Below are positions 7,197 to 15,100 of a DNA stretch of 19,178 bases, piece after piece. A program made the translations under genes and the position numbers. How positions within the stretch are numbered: the stretch's first letter is position 1; every line of letters begins with the position of its first letter. The stretch is from NCBI GenBank assembly GCA_964384905.1, contig CAYLND010000063.1:1-19178 (forward strand), read 5' to 3'. The notes beneath the pieces were generated by a model. It ran no database searches. It was not told the DNA's origin and saw only the letters and a list, made by a program, of their open reading frames with translations. The DNA comes from Gp22-AA3 sp964384905. GTDB taxonomy: Bacteria > Acidobacteriota > Polarisedimenticolia > Gp22-AA2.

Positions 7197-7795
7197 GGCG
7201 TCACGAGGGAATGGAGCCCTTGAAAGATCGAAAGCTCGTCGCCGAGCTCGCGCATCGGCGCGACCGCCAGCCGCCAGTCCTCGCCGACGAAAAGAAACGG
7301 GTCGCTCTCGAGCGTCTCGAGATGCAGCTCGGCCCGATTGCCGAGAACCGGGATCGCGGCGAACGCGAGACGCACCAGCTCGCGGTTGATCGGCGGGAGC
7401 GATCTGAGGAGCCGGCCCGCGTTGCGGCGGACGGTCCCCGGCCATTCGCGCGAGCCGCACGACTCGCAGGGATCGAAGGACGCGAGCGAGGACGCGCACC
7501 AGGCCAGGAGCTCGGCCGGATCGAAAAGGAACCGCCCGCGCGTGCCGGGGCTCGAGAGCAAGCGCCGGTAATGGAGCGCGTTCGACGCATTGACGGGGGG
7601 CACGACCTTGGAGTCGTCGATCTTGAGCGCGAGGGCCATGCGCCCGTCCGACAAAACAATATAAACGCCGTCGGTTAAGAGATCGGACCAGGGGACGCCC
7701 ACGCCCACGAGCGCCAGATCTTCGATCTCTTTCGGCCTCCGGATCGTCCCGAGAAGCGCACAGAGCCGCCCGATGGCATGGTCAGCTGTGAGCAT
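7193..7795 (-). CDS. Hypothetical protein, 200 aa
   Basis: Not recognised. ATG at 7795, overlapping the upstream gene by 14 bases. The N-terminal half is strand-rich (ALVGVGVPWSDLLTDGVYIVLSDGRMALALKIDDS). A CESCG pair and one further Cys lie in the middle. The C-terminal part alternates strands (AELHLETLESDPFLFVGEDWRLAVAPMR), which loosely recalls sliding-clamp-like domains of phage replication modules, an impression only. It sits upstream of the zinc and replication proteins in the same operon. A structure prediction is the natural test. Confidence 0.65.
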   Translation of the reverse strand: MLTADHAIGRLCALLGTIRRPKEIEDLALVGVGVPWSDLLTDGVYIVLSDGRMALALKIDDSKVVPPVNASNALHYRRLLSSPGTRGRFLFDPAELLAWCASSLASFDPCESCGSREWPGTVRRNAGRLLRSLPPINRELVRLAFAAIPVLGNRAELHLETLESDPFLFVGEDWRLAVAPMRELGDELSIFQGLHSLVTP

Positions 7796-8048
7796 CGGTC
7801 TCCCTCACCCAGCCGGCCTGGGCAAGCGTGGCGTACGGGATGCGGGTCGTAGCCCGGCCCGAGAGGCGGCGCATCCAGCGCGACGAGGCGAACACGATCA
7901 TCACGATGCCCGGGACCTTCCGTATCGCTTTCCGCGGCCCGACGCGCAGCGTGATCGGGCGCGTCGCGTAGACGCGCAGGACCTTGTGCCGCCTGCGGCT
8001 CGCCGCCGGGCAGCGGATGACGTCTCCCGGGCTCAGCTCGCAGATCAT
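7782..8048 (-). CDS. Hypothetical protein, 88 aa, basic
   Basis: ATG at 8048. Strongly basic (many Arg) with alternating strand-like segments (SPGDVIRC, HKVLRVYATRPITLRVG, VPGIVMIVFA), compatible with a small SH3-like barrel that binds nucleic acid. No clear ribosome site precedes the start; instead a 13-bp perfect hairpin ends nine bases upstream (8058-8091), so translation may be controlled by that structure. Its end overlaps the next gene by 14 bases. Function unknown. Confidence 0.6.
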   Translation of the reverse strand: MICELSPGDVIRCPAASRRRHKVLRVYATRPITLRVGPRKAIRKVPGIVMIVFASSRWMRRLSGRATTRIPYATLAQAGWVRETDAHS

Positions 8049-8057
8049 GCGAGGACT

Positions 8058-8091
8058 GGCGCGCCGCGGAGCCTCGATTCCGCGGCGCGCC
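8058..8091. promoter_or_regulatory. Strong hairpin: 13-bp perfect inverted repeat, 8-base loop
   Basis: Arms at 8058-8070 and 8079-8091 pair perfectly, all but one pair G-C, around the loop GCCTCGAT. It lies between the small lipoprotein gene and the 88-aa gene, nine bases from the latter's start. No T-run follows on the minus strand, so a factor-independent terminator is unlikely. mRNA stabilisation, attenuation or blocking of the ribosome site are possible. Confidence 0.7.
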
Positions 8092-8138
8092 CTCCGATCG
8101 CGGAGGCACGGCTGACGACCGGAGTCCCCAGGGCAGCG

Positions 8139-8303
8139 TCAATCGTGACGCTTCTCGCAAGGCGGCGGGGTCGGAGAGGGCGCCGGCTCGTCGTCGGCGC
8201 GCAGCTCGCGGCAGCTCTCCGAGCGCGTGATCTCCTGAGGCGTGAACGATCCGCCGCAGCAGCCGGCGAGAAGAAGAGCCAGGGCGAAGGCGACGACGCG
8301 CAT
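8139..8303 (-). CDS. Small lipoprotein, 54 aa (possible o-spanin-like)
   Basis: ATG at 8303 with a good ribosome site (GGGAGGA, five bases before the start). The signal MRVVAFALALLLAGC ends in a clear lipobox LAGC with the lipidated Cys at 15, followed by a second Cys. The mature part is 40 residues, with Pro-rich APSPTPPP near the end. A tiny Pro-rich lipoprotein in a phage operon recalls Rz1-type outer-membrane spanins, but no Rz partner, endolysin or holin is visible, so this remains a guess. It is the first recognisable gene of the leftward operon. Confidence 0.65.
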   Translation of the reverse strand: MRVVAFALALLLAGCCGGSFTPQEITRSESCRELRADDEPAPSPTPPPCEKRHD

Positions 8304-8797
8304 GGGGGTCCTCCCGAAGGAACGGGGCGGGCGGCTCGCACGGAAGCCCGCCCCCGATGGAAGGCCGCCGTCTCGGCCCGGAATGAGTGCGACGCGCCGG
8401 GCGCCCGACCGCCCGGCGAGCTCTCGAAAAGAGAAGGACGGCTCATGCGATCGGAGCGGCGTCCCGGGGGTGGGAACGCGGGGTCGAGACGGTGAAGGAA
8501 TCAGGACGGAGAGACGAGCGGGAGAGCTTCACGCGACGGCCGCGCGAACGTCGGATTGGCAGACCGATACTCCGCCATGCCACGGCTGGAGTACCGAGAG
8601 ATGAGTCTTCGATTCATTCGACCACATGTGACCCCCGGGAGAGACGGACTCCAGCCGAGCCCCGCCTCGTCATCCCTCGGATGCCCGGGGGTTTCCAAAT
8701 TCGCCTTGACTGGCGCGCGTTTCAGGCGTACATCCCTGCGCAAGATTGCCTCGGGGGGAATCGAAAGTGACGCGCCTTGTTCGAAAACGAGGACGGG
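8304..8797. promoter_or_regulatory. Divergent control region between leftward operon and integrase
   Basis: About 490 bases with no convincing gene. It contains two GC hairpins in the leader of the leftward operon: 9-bp arms 8324-8332 / 8346-8354, and 9-bp arms 8395-8403 / 8410-8418. It also has a widely spaced 10-bp inverted repeat (CGGCTGGAGT at 8583-8592, ACTCCAGCCG at 8648-8657) and the integrase promoter. Operators and arm-type integrase sites would be expected in such a region. No leftward promoter could be picked out with confidence. Confidence 0.5.
8706..8734 (+). promoter_or_regulatory. Probable integrase promoter
   Basis: TTGACT (8706-8711), a 17-base spacer and TACATC (8729-8734), reading toward the integrase about 60 bases away. 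The -35 box is close to consensus and the -10 is weak. The same TTGACT plus 17-base geometry precedes the cupredoxin gene at 18521. Confidence 0.55.
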
Positions 8798-9673
8798 ATG
8801 GGTCTATTCGGCGGTAGGCGCTTCGGGGAAGCGGCCGACGAGTTCCTCGAGCGCGAGCTCATCTATACCGAGTCCAGGCGCACCATCTCCTCGAACGTCC
8901 GGATCCTCAAGCGCCACTTCGAATCGATGCGCCTGGCCGAGATCGGCAAGAAGGAGATCGAGGCCTTCATCTCCGGGCGGATCCGCCAGGGCGTCGGCAA
9001 GCCCACCATCAACCGGAACCGGGCGGCGCTCTCGAAGTTCTTCGAATGGGCCATCACGCAGGGCTGTTACCAAGGAGCGAATCCGGTCCGGCTGGTCAAG
9101 AAGTTCCGCGAGTCCTCGGGCCGGACGCGCTATCTCACGAGCGACGAGTATTCCCGCCTCTTATTGGCCGCGGCGCCGCACCTCAAGCGCATCATTGTGG
9201 TGGCCGTGCACAGCGGGGGCCGGCTCAACGAGATCCTCAGGCTGCGCTGGGGCGACATCGATCTCGAGCGCGGCCTTCTCTACTTCCGGCGGGAGACGAC
9301 CAAGGGCCGCAAGGAGAGACAGATCCCGATCAACGACGAGCTGGCTGCCATGCTCCGATCGCTTCGCCCCGGCCCGCCGACCGAGCCGGTCTTCGATTAC
9401 GCCGGCCGGCCCCTCAAGGGCGTGCGCACCGCCTTCGAGAGCGCCCGGCTCAAGGCCGGAATTCCAGACGTGCACTTCCACGATCTGCGCCACACCTTCG
9501 CCAGCTGGTTCGCCCAGAACGGCGGGGACGAGCGCCGCCTGCAGAAGTACCTCGGGCACTCCAGCTCGGCGCTCACGCAGCGCTACACCCACCTGTCGCC
9601 GGAATACCTCACCGACGGCGTCCGGTTCATCGGGCCGCCGAAGGTCCGACGCTCGGAGGACGGGTCGGCCTGA
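8798..9673 (+). CDS. Tyrosine recombinase (integrase)
   Basis: 291 aa from ATG 8798, preceded by GAGGA; an alternative TTG start at 8777 would add seven residues. The N-terminal half (about 8-105) is the helical core-binding domain. The catalytic domain keeps the whole active site: R142 (GGRLNE), K169, H228 and R231 (HDLRH), H254 (LGHSS) and the nucleophile Y263 (RYTHL). There is little or no arm-binding domain, so the protein is shorter than many phage integrases (about 350-400 aa). It reads toward, and ends 53 bases before, a 3' tRNA-Arg fragment, its predicted attachment site. It should catalyse integration and excision. No excisionase was recognised nearby. Confidence 0.95.
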   Translation: MGLFGGRRFGEAADEFLERELIYTESRRTISSNVRILKRHFESMRLAEIGKKEIEAFISGRIRQGVGKPTINRNRAALSKFFEWAITQGCYQGANPVRLVKKFRESSGRTRYLTSDEYSRLLLAAAPHLKRIIVVAVHSGGRLNEILRLRWGDIDLERGLLYFRRETTKGRKERQIPINDELAAMLRSLRPGPPTEPVFDYAGRPLKGVRTAFESARLKAGIPDVHFHDLRHTFASWFAQNGGDERRLQKYLGHSSSALTQRYTHLSPEYLTDGVRFIGPPKVRRSEDGSA

Positions 9674-9726
9674 TTGGACGCTCTCCCTTCATCGGTCTCC
9701 GACGGGTCAGGTCTCCCTCCTTCGAT

Positions 9727-9771
9727 CTACGAATCCGAAGGTCGGGTGTTCGAGCCACCCTGGGCGCACCA
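9727..9771 (+). other. attL/attR: 3' half of tRNA-Arg(ACG) left at the element border
   Basis: The anticodon loop CTACGAA (9727-9733, anticodon ACG) is followed by the 3' anticodon stem TCCGA, a variable region, a perfect T-arm (GGGTG, loop TTCGAGC, CACCC), the acceptor strand TGGGCGC, A and CCA. The sequence upstream cannot form the 5' acceptor (expected GCGCCCA) or a D-arm, and the 5' anticodon stem matches only partly. So this is not a complete tRNA but the duplicated 3' end typical of tRNA-targeted integration. Identity switches at the anticodon loop, a known crossover position. Confidence 0.85.
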
Positions 9772-9836
9772 CCTCTCCTGGCGGAGGACAAAGAGCGGAT
9801 CTGATCGCTGCTCGGGGACCGCGCCTCGAGTCTCCA

Positions 9837-9865
9837 TTGACCGATCCGCTCCTTCTCCGTAGTAG
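9837..9865 (+). promoter_or_regulatory. Candidate promoter of the selenoprotein gene
   Basis: TTGACC (9837-9842), a 17-base spacer and TAGTAG (9860-9865), about 43 bases before the start codon. It lies on the chromosomal side of the attachment site, so integration should not remove it. Confidence 0.45.
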
Positions 9866-9907
9866 GATGTCGACATTCGGCCCGGACGTCGTCCTCCGGA
9901 GGGCAGC

Positions 9908-12106
9908 ATGGCGTCGGCGGGAGTCCATCTGAGGAGGGCCGGCACGCTGTCCATCGTGCTGGCGTCGGTCCTGCTCGGCCTCGCGCCCGGCGCGGCGAGC
10001 GCGAGCGACCTCGAAGCGTGCGCCCCGTCAGCCGAGGTCACGGCGGCGCTGGATCGGATCCCTTCCTCTCGGGTCGGCTATCAGAGCTACGCGCAGTTCA
10101 GCGAGCAGAGGATCGGCGGTCTGCGGACGCTGCGAAGCCGGTTCCCCGGTGATCTCTTCGTCGAGCGGACGTACGTCGAGTTCCTGTCCAGAATGCCCTC
10201 GAGAAGCGATCTGATCGAGGAGTACAGGGCGCTTCACGAGCAGCATCCGGATGACCCGCGCCTGGCCTACCTCTATGGGCTGACGCTTTTCGGCCTCAGG
10301 ACTCCGGAGGCGACCGCGCTGTTCGAGGCGGCCCTGGCGAAGGCTCCGGCGTTTCCCTGGCCGCATCTGGCCCTCGTCAGCGTCTACACCGCGCCGAGAT
10401 TCCTGAACCGCGAAAAGTCCGCCGCGAACCTCCGGGACTTCCTCGATCGGTGTCCCGGGGTGCTCGAGGGCTACGGGCGGGTCGAGCTGTTCGACGACCC
10501 GGAGACGGTCCGTCAGGCGACGCAGAGCTTCCGCCGGCTGGTGCAGTCCCGGCGGGATACGGAGGCGCTCGCCGCCTATCGCACCCTCTGGGCCCTCGAA
10601 TTCCGGACGCAGGCAAGCACCGAGCACGATCGGCAGCGCGATCGAGTCGCCGCCGATCTGAAACGGATCCGCTCCCTCCGCCTGAAGGACCGGAAGGAAT
10701 GGTACGAGACGCTGGTCGAAGGCTACCGCCTGCTCGACGATCAGCCGGAGGCCGATCGGCTGGCGGCGGACGGGCAGCGGCGTTTCCCGCATCCGTGGGA
10801 TCAGGCTCCCTTCGAAGTCTGGGCCCGGGATCACCCGCAACCGGCGCCGGAAGCTCCGGCCGAGGAGAAGCGGGCGTATGACCGGGCGCTCGTGAAGCAA
10901 TCCGACGTGTGGATGAAGCGTCTGCCCGGGAACGCCCTCCTCTGGATTGAACGCCTCGATGCCCTGGACAGACTCGACGACGCGCCGGCGGCCGACGTCG
11001 AGTCGGCGGTCGAGCGGACGGTGACGCTCTCGGAGACCTACGCGGGATCGTGGGGGGCCGACCCCGGAACCTATTTCGACGGTGCGAAGGCGCTCGTCAT
11101 GAAGGGGCTCCGTCCCGAGAAGGTCGTCGAGCTGGCGCGCAAGGGGCTCGACCAGATGGACGCCCAGGCGGGCACGCCGGTGAGCGATCTCATCTTGCCG
11201 GAGAGGACCTCTGAGCTGGAATTCGACGACGACCTCGAGCGCGTCGGGGGGATCGCGCTCGAGATCGAGGGGTATCTCGCCCTCCGCCAGACCGAGCGGG
11301 CGCGCCGCGAGCTGGTGCAGCTCGACGAACGTCTGCAGAAGATCGAAGCGCTGGCGGGGGAGAGGGTCGAGCCCCGACGGCAATGGTCCGCCGAGAAGTC
11401 CGAGTACTGGTCCCTTTCCGCCCGGCTGGCGGAGATCGAGAATCGCAGGGTCGATGCCATGTCGCTCTACCAGAATGCGCTGCTGGCGCGGCTCGAATCC
11501 CGCGACACCCCGGAGACCGGCGAGCGGGACGTTCTGGCCGACGGCGCGCGCCGACTCTGGGACGCGCTCGGCGGGACTCCCGGCGGCTGGCAGGACTGGT
11601 ACGGCCGGCGCGCGGCCGCCCTCGAGACGACGTCACGACTCACGTGGGAATCATCCCAGGATCCGCTGCCGGCCTTCGAGATCGTCGATCTCGCCGGCAG
11701 GACCTGGCGTTCGTCCGATCTGAAAGGGAAGGTGACCCTGCTCAACGTCTGGGCCTCCTGGTGAGGGTCATGCCGCGAGGAGTTGCCTCGCTTCCAGAAA
11801 CTCTACGAAAAATACAGGGACCGGACCGACGTCCTCCTCCTGAGCCTGAACCAGGACTCGAACCCCGCCGTCGCCGAAGCGTTCATGAAGGAGCACCATC
11901 TCACCTTTCCCGTCCTGCCCGCATCGTACGATCTCCTGGATGAAATGCAGGTGTCCGGCATCCCCGACAACCGGATCGTGGATGCCGGAGGGATCGTGCG
12001 ATTGAAGCAGATCCAGTACAACCCGAGCCGGAAGTGGGAGGAGTGGATGTCGGATCTCATCGAGCAGAACCGGCCCGCGGCCTCTCTCCCTTCCCCGACG
12101 AAGTAG
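9908..12106 (+). CDS. Selenoprotein: secreted TPR protein with C-terminal TlpA/thioredoxin domain, UGA = selenocysteine at residue 619
   Basis: 732 aa when the in-frame TGA at 11762-11764 is read as Sec. ATG 9908 follows GGAGGG. A signal peptide (about 1-32, cut after ASA) sends it to the periplasm. Residues 35-580 are helical with TPR-like repeats (for example 110-165). From about 585 a TlpA-like thioredoxin begins (LPAFEIVDLAGRTW, KGKVTLLNVWASW). The active site reads W-Sec-G-S-C, with Sec619 in place of the first Cys, resolving Cys622 and cis-Pro686 (SGIP). The frame stays open for 114 codons after the TGA up to TAG 12104. Ignoring Sec would give a truncated 618-aa protein and an orphan fragment. 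The likely role is envelope thiol redox; the partner is unknown. A TGC to TGA error or mutation is the main alternative. Confidence 0.85.
11775..11791 (+). promoter_or_regulatory. Candidate bacterial SECIS hairpin
   Basis: GCGAGG (11775-11780) and CCTCGC (11786-11791) form a perfect 6-bp stem around the loop AGTTG, whose second base is G. The loop begins 16 bases after the TGA, within the range described for bacterial SECIS elements (about 16-37). A weaker lower stem (GGG 11765-11767 with TCC 11793-11795) is possible. It should recruit SelB to read the UGA at 11762 as selenocysteine. Confidence 0.7.
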
Positions 12107-12120
12107 GGGCCCCGGCCGTC

Positions 12121-15100
12121 TCAGAAGTCGAGCTGCATGCCGAGCTCCCACCGCCGCCCGAAGCGCCGCGATTCGATGAGGTCGTTGGTCGAGAGGCTGG
12201 ACTCGATGGTGAGATCGTCCATGTTCAGAAGGTTCTGCACGGAGAGGAAGAGCTTCGAGCTCATCCGGCCGATGATCAGGGCCTTCTGGGCGCGGACGTC
12301 GATGTTCAGGACGGCGCGGTTGCGCTCGGAGTTGCGCCGGAGCGAGATGAACTCCTTCGTCCTCTGATCGAAGTAGCCGTAGAACGTGCGGTACTGCGCG
12401 TAGTCGTCGTCGTCCAGCGCCTGGAACACGTCCTCGATGGAGAAGGGCAGCCCCGAGCTCCACTGCATGACCGTGCCGAGCTGCCAGTCGTGCGGCAGGT
12501 AGGTCGCGGCGTTGAGCTTGACGACGTGTCTCTGGTCGTAGCTGAGATATCCGAACTCGTTCTGCACGATCGACGGGTCGTTGCCCAGCGTGGAATGGAA
12601 GCCCTCGGCGGCGCCGACGGCGCGCGAGTAGGTGTAGGAGCCCTCCAGCTGCCAGTGCCGATACAGTCTCTTGATGACTTCGATCTCGATCCCGTGATAC
12701 TGGGCCGCGTTGATATTGCCGACCCTGAGGATCTGATTGAAGAAGAAATCGCGGTTGTAGAGATCCGGGTGCCCGTCGGGAGCGCGGTGCCGTCCGATGT
12801 AGGTCCCCAGGAGATCCACCAGGTGGCCCTTCGCGTCGTAACGGACGTAATGGTTGATGTCCTCGTCCTGGAGCTGATCCCGGTAATGACGGCGGACGTA
12901 CGTGAGCTTCAGGATCACCTCGGGCGCGACCTCGCGCTCGAAGCCCAGCGTCAGCTCGTCCGCGTACGGGGTCTTGAGGTGGCGATCGACCTGCGTGGTG
13001 CTCGGGGGCGAGCTGGAGATCACCTGTCCGATGCCGAAGTCGGGCACCCCCTGGCCGGTGATCCCGTCGGCGTCGGGCCGGTAGTAGCGGAACGTGGTGT
13101 CCGGTCCCTGCTCCCCCACCACGCTGTTGAGGAACAGCTTGTCGTAGAAGCGGCTCCAGTTGACGAACACTTTCTGGCGGCCGCCCGCGCCGGGGGCCCA
13201 GGCCACGGCCAGACGGGGGGCCAGATTGTTGTTGGTCAGGGCGAACGGTTCCGATTGCTGGAAGGTCGCGCGCGCATTGTCCCGCAGCGCCTGGATGTTG
13301 AGCGTCTTCTCACCGGTTGCCGGATCGGTGATCACGAGATCCGGGTAGAGAGCGATCAGCGTCGAGGACGTCACGGAGGCGGCCGCGTGATGCTGCGTCA
13401 GGCGTGACAGGGCGATCGGTCCCAGGTCCTGCAGATCGTGCAGGATCGTGCTGCCCGGTGGATCGACGATGCAGTGCCCTTCGGCGAAGATCGGGTCGCC
13501 GCAGTAGCCGAGACTCTGCACCCCGTCGCCGTTGCCGACCGAGTCGCTCGTGCCGCTCTCGCTCCCGCCCAGCGCGCGGAGACGATCGTACACGGCCCGT
13601 TCGGCCGTCGGGTCGAAGGGGGTGTAGCCGAAGGTGTGGATCACTTCGCGGTCGAAGCGCAGACCGGCCGACAGGGTCAGATTCGGGAGCGGCTTGTAGG
13701 TGTCCTGGACGTAGAGACCGCTGCTTATGGAGGTCGCCTGGTTCGAGGCGTCGCCGCCGAACTTCACGTACAGCGGTGGCGGCGGCTCCCCGGGCTTGGT
13801 GACGAAGGTGGGAAGGAAGATCGGTCTCAGGTGCGTCTGCTGGGAGTATCCCTCCTTCTCGACCAGCCCCCCCAGCTTGATGTCGTGGGCGCCGTGCCAA
13901 TCCGGGACGAACAGGCTCAGGTCCTGGCGGATCGCGGTGCGTGTCCTTCGGCTGTCGTAATCGAAATAGTATGGGCCGCTGGTCCTCACGTCGAGGATCG
14001 TGTACGGCCTGTCGGGCGGCAGCGGTCTCAGACGGTCGTACGGATAGTAGGGCGGCAACGCGACCGGCGTCCCGTCCGGCAGGTAGCCCGGGATCGTGTC
14101 GTCGGGCTTGGGGAAAGGGCGATCGTCGAGACGGCCGTTGAGGTTCCTGTCCTCGGTGCCGTCGTCGAGCCGGTTGTCGCCGTCGCGGTCCTCGCCCGGG
14201 TCGAGAACGCCGTTGTGATTGAGGTCCTCGTTCACGTTGTCGAGATGGCCGTCGCAGTCGCGATCCTCCCGCGTGTCGCCCTCGCAGCCGACACCCGCGG
14301 CGGTGATGCGTCGGTCGCCGTCGACGTCCTCGCCGTTGTTGATCTTCTTGTCGTGGTTGGAATCCTCCTCGTAGACGTCCCAGGCCCCGTCCCTGTCCCA
14401 GTCCTCCCCCGGGTCGAGCTCGCTCGCCTGGATGACGCCGTCGTGGTTGCGATCGAACGCCACGCGGCCGTTCCCGTTCGTGTCCGGGTCGAGGGTCGGG
14501 GTCCGCCGCGGGTTCGACTCGAACGACTGCACCGTGGTCTCGAGGAAGACGTTCGGATTGAAGATCGCCGTGTCCTTGAGAACGAGGCTCCGCCCGCCCA
14601 GCCTCTCGGTGTATCCCGATTCGACGAGCGTGAGAGTGGTGATCCCCTGGTTGTCGTACGACTGCGGGTCGATGGTCGCGGTGAACGCGATCTTCTGCCC
14701 GGGCGACAGATCCCAGGTCAGCTTGCCGAAGATCCGCTTCTCGCGCGTGGTCTGGACGAACGACTGGCTCACGACGTTGGTCGGCTCCTGCGTCTGGATG
14801 TATTCGGCGGTGAGGAAGTACCACGCCCTGTCGCGCCGGATCGGCCCGCCCACTGCCAGGAACGGCCGATAGTCGTTGAAGCGCAGCGGCCCCGGCTCCA
14901 ATCCGGCCGGGATGCCGTGCAGCAGGGGCTCCTCATGACCCGCCCCCTGCCCATCCAGCAGGCTGCCGCGCCAGAAGAGCTTGAACGTGCCCGCGAACTC
15001 GTTGCCGCCGGACTTGGTGACGATGTTGACGAACCCTCCCTGCGCCCGCCCGTACTCCGCCGTGGCGCCCGACGTCTTGATCTCGATGGCGTCGATCGAT

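Noticed and set aside
8045..8446. 133-aa minus-strand frame overlapping the small lipoprotein gene
   Set aside because: Its translation is Arg/Ser/Ala-rich without features. The lipoprotein in another frame has a good ribosome site and lipobox.
8387..8770. 127-aa plus-strand frame upstream of the integrase
   Set aside because: It runs through the integrase promoter and the hairpin region, and the product is Arg-rich with no recognisable motif.
9696..9771. A complete tRNA-Arg gene
   Set aside because: Bases upstream of 9727 form neither the 5' acceptor strand nor a D-arm, so only the 3' half is present.
9727..10041. Minus-strand open frame ending WCAQGGSNTRPSDS
   Set aside because: Its end is the antisense reading of the tRNA fragment, a well-known source of false proteins, and it overlaps the start of the selenoprotein gene.
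11762..11764. TGA as the true end of a 618-aa TPR protein
   Set aside because: It would cut a thioredoxin domain at its active site, while the same frame continues with well-preserved thioredoxin sequence to 12106. Sec decoding explains all of this; a sequencing error remains possible.
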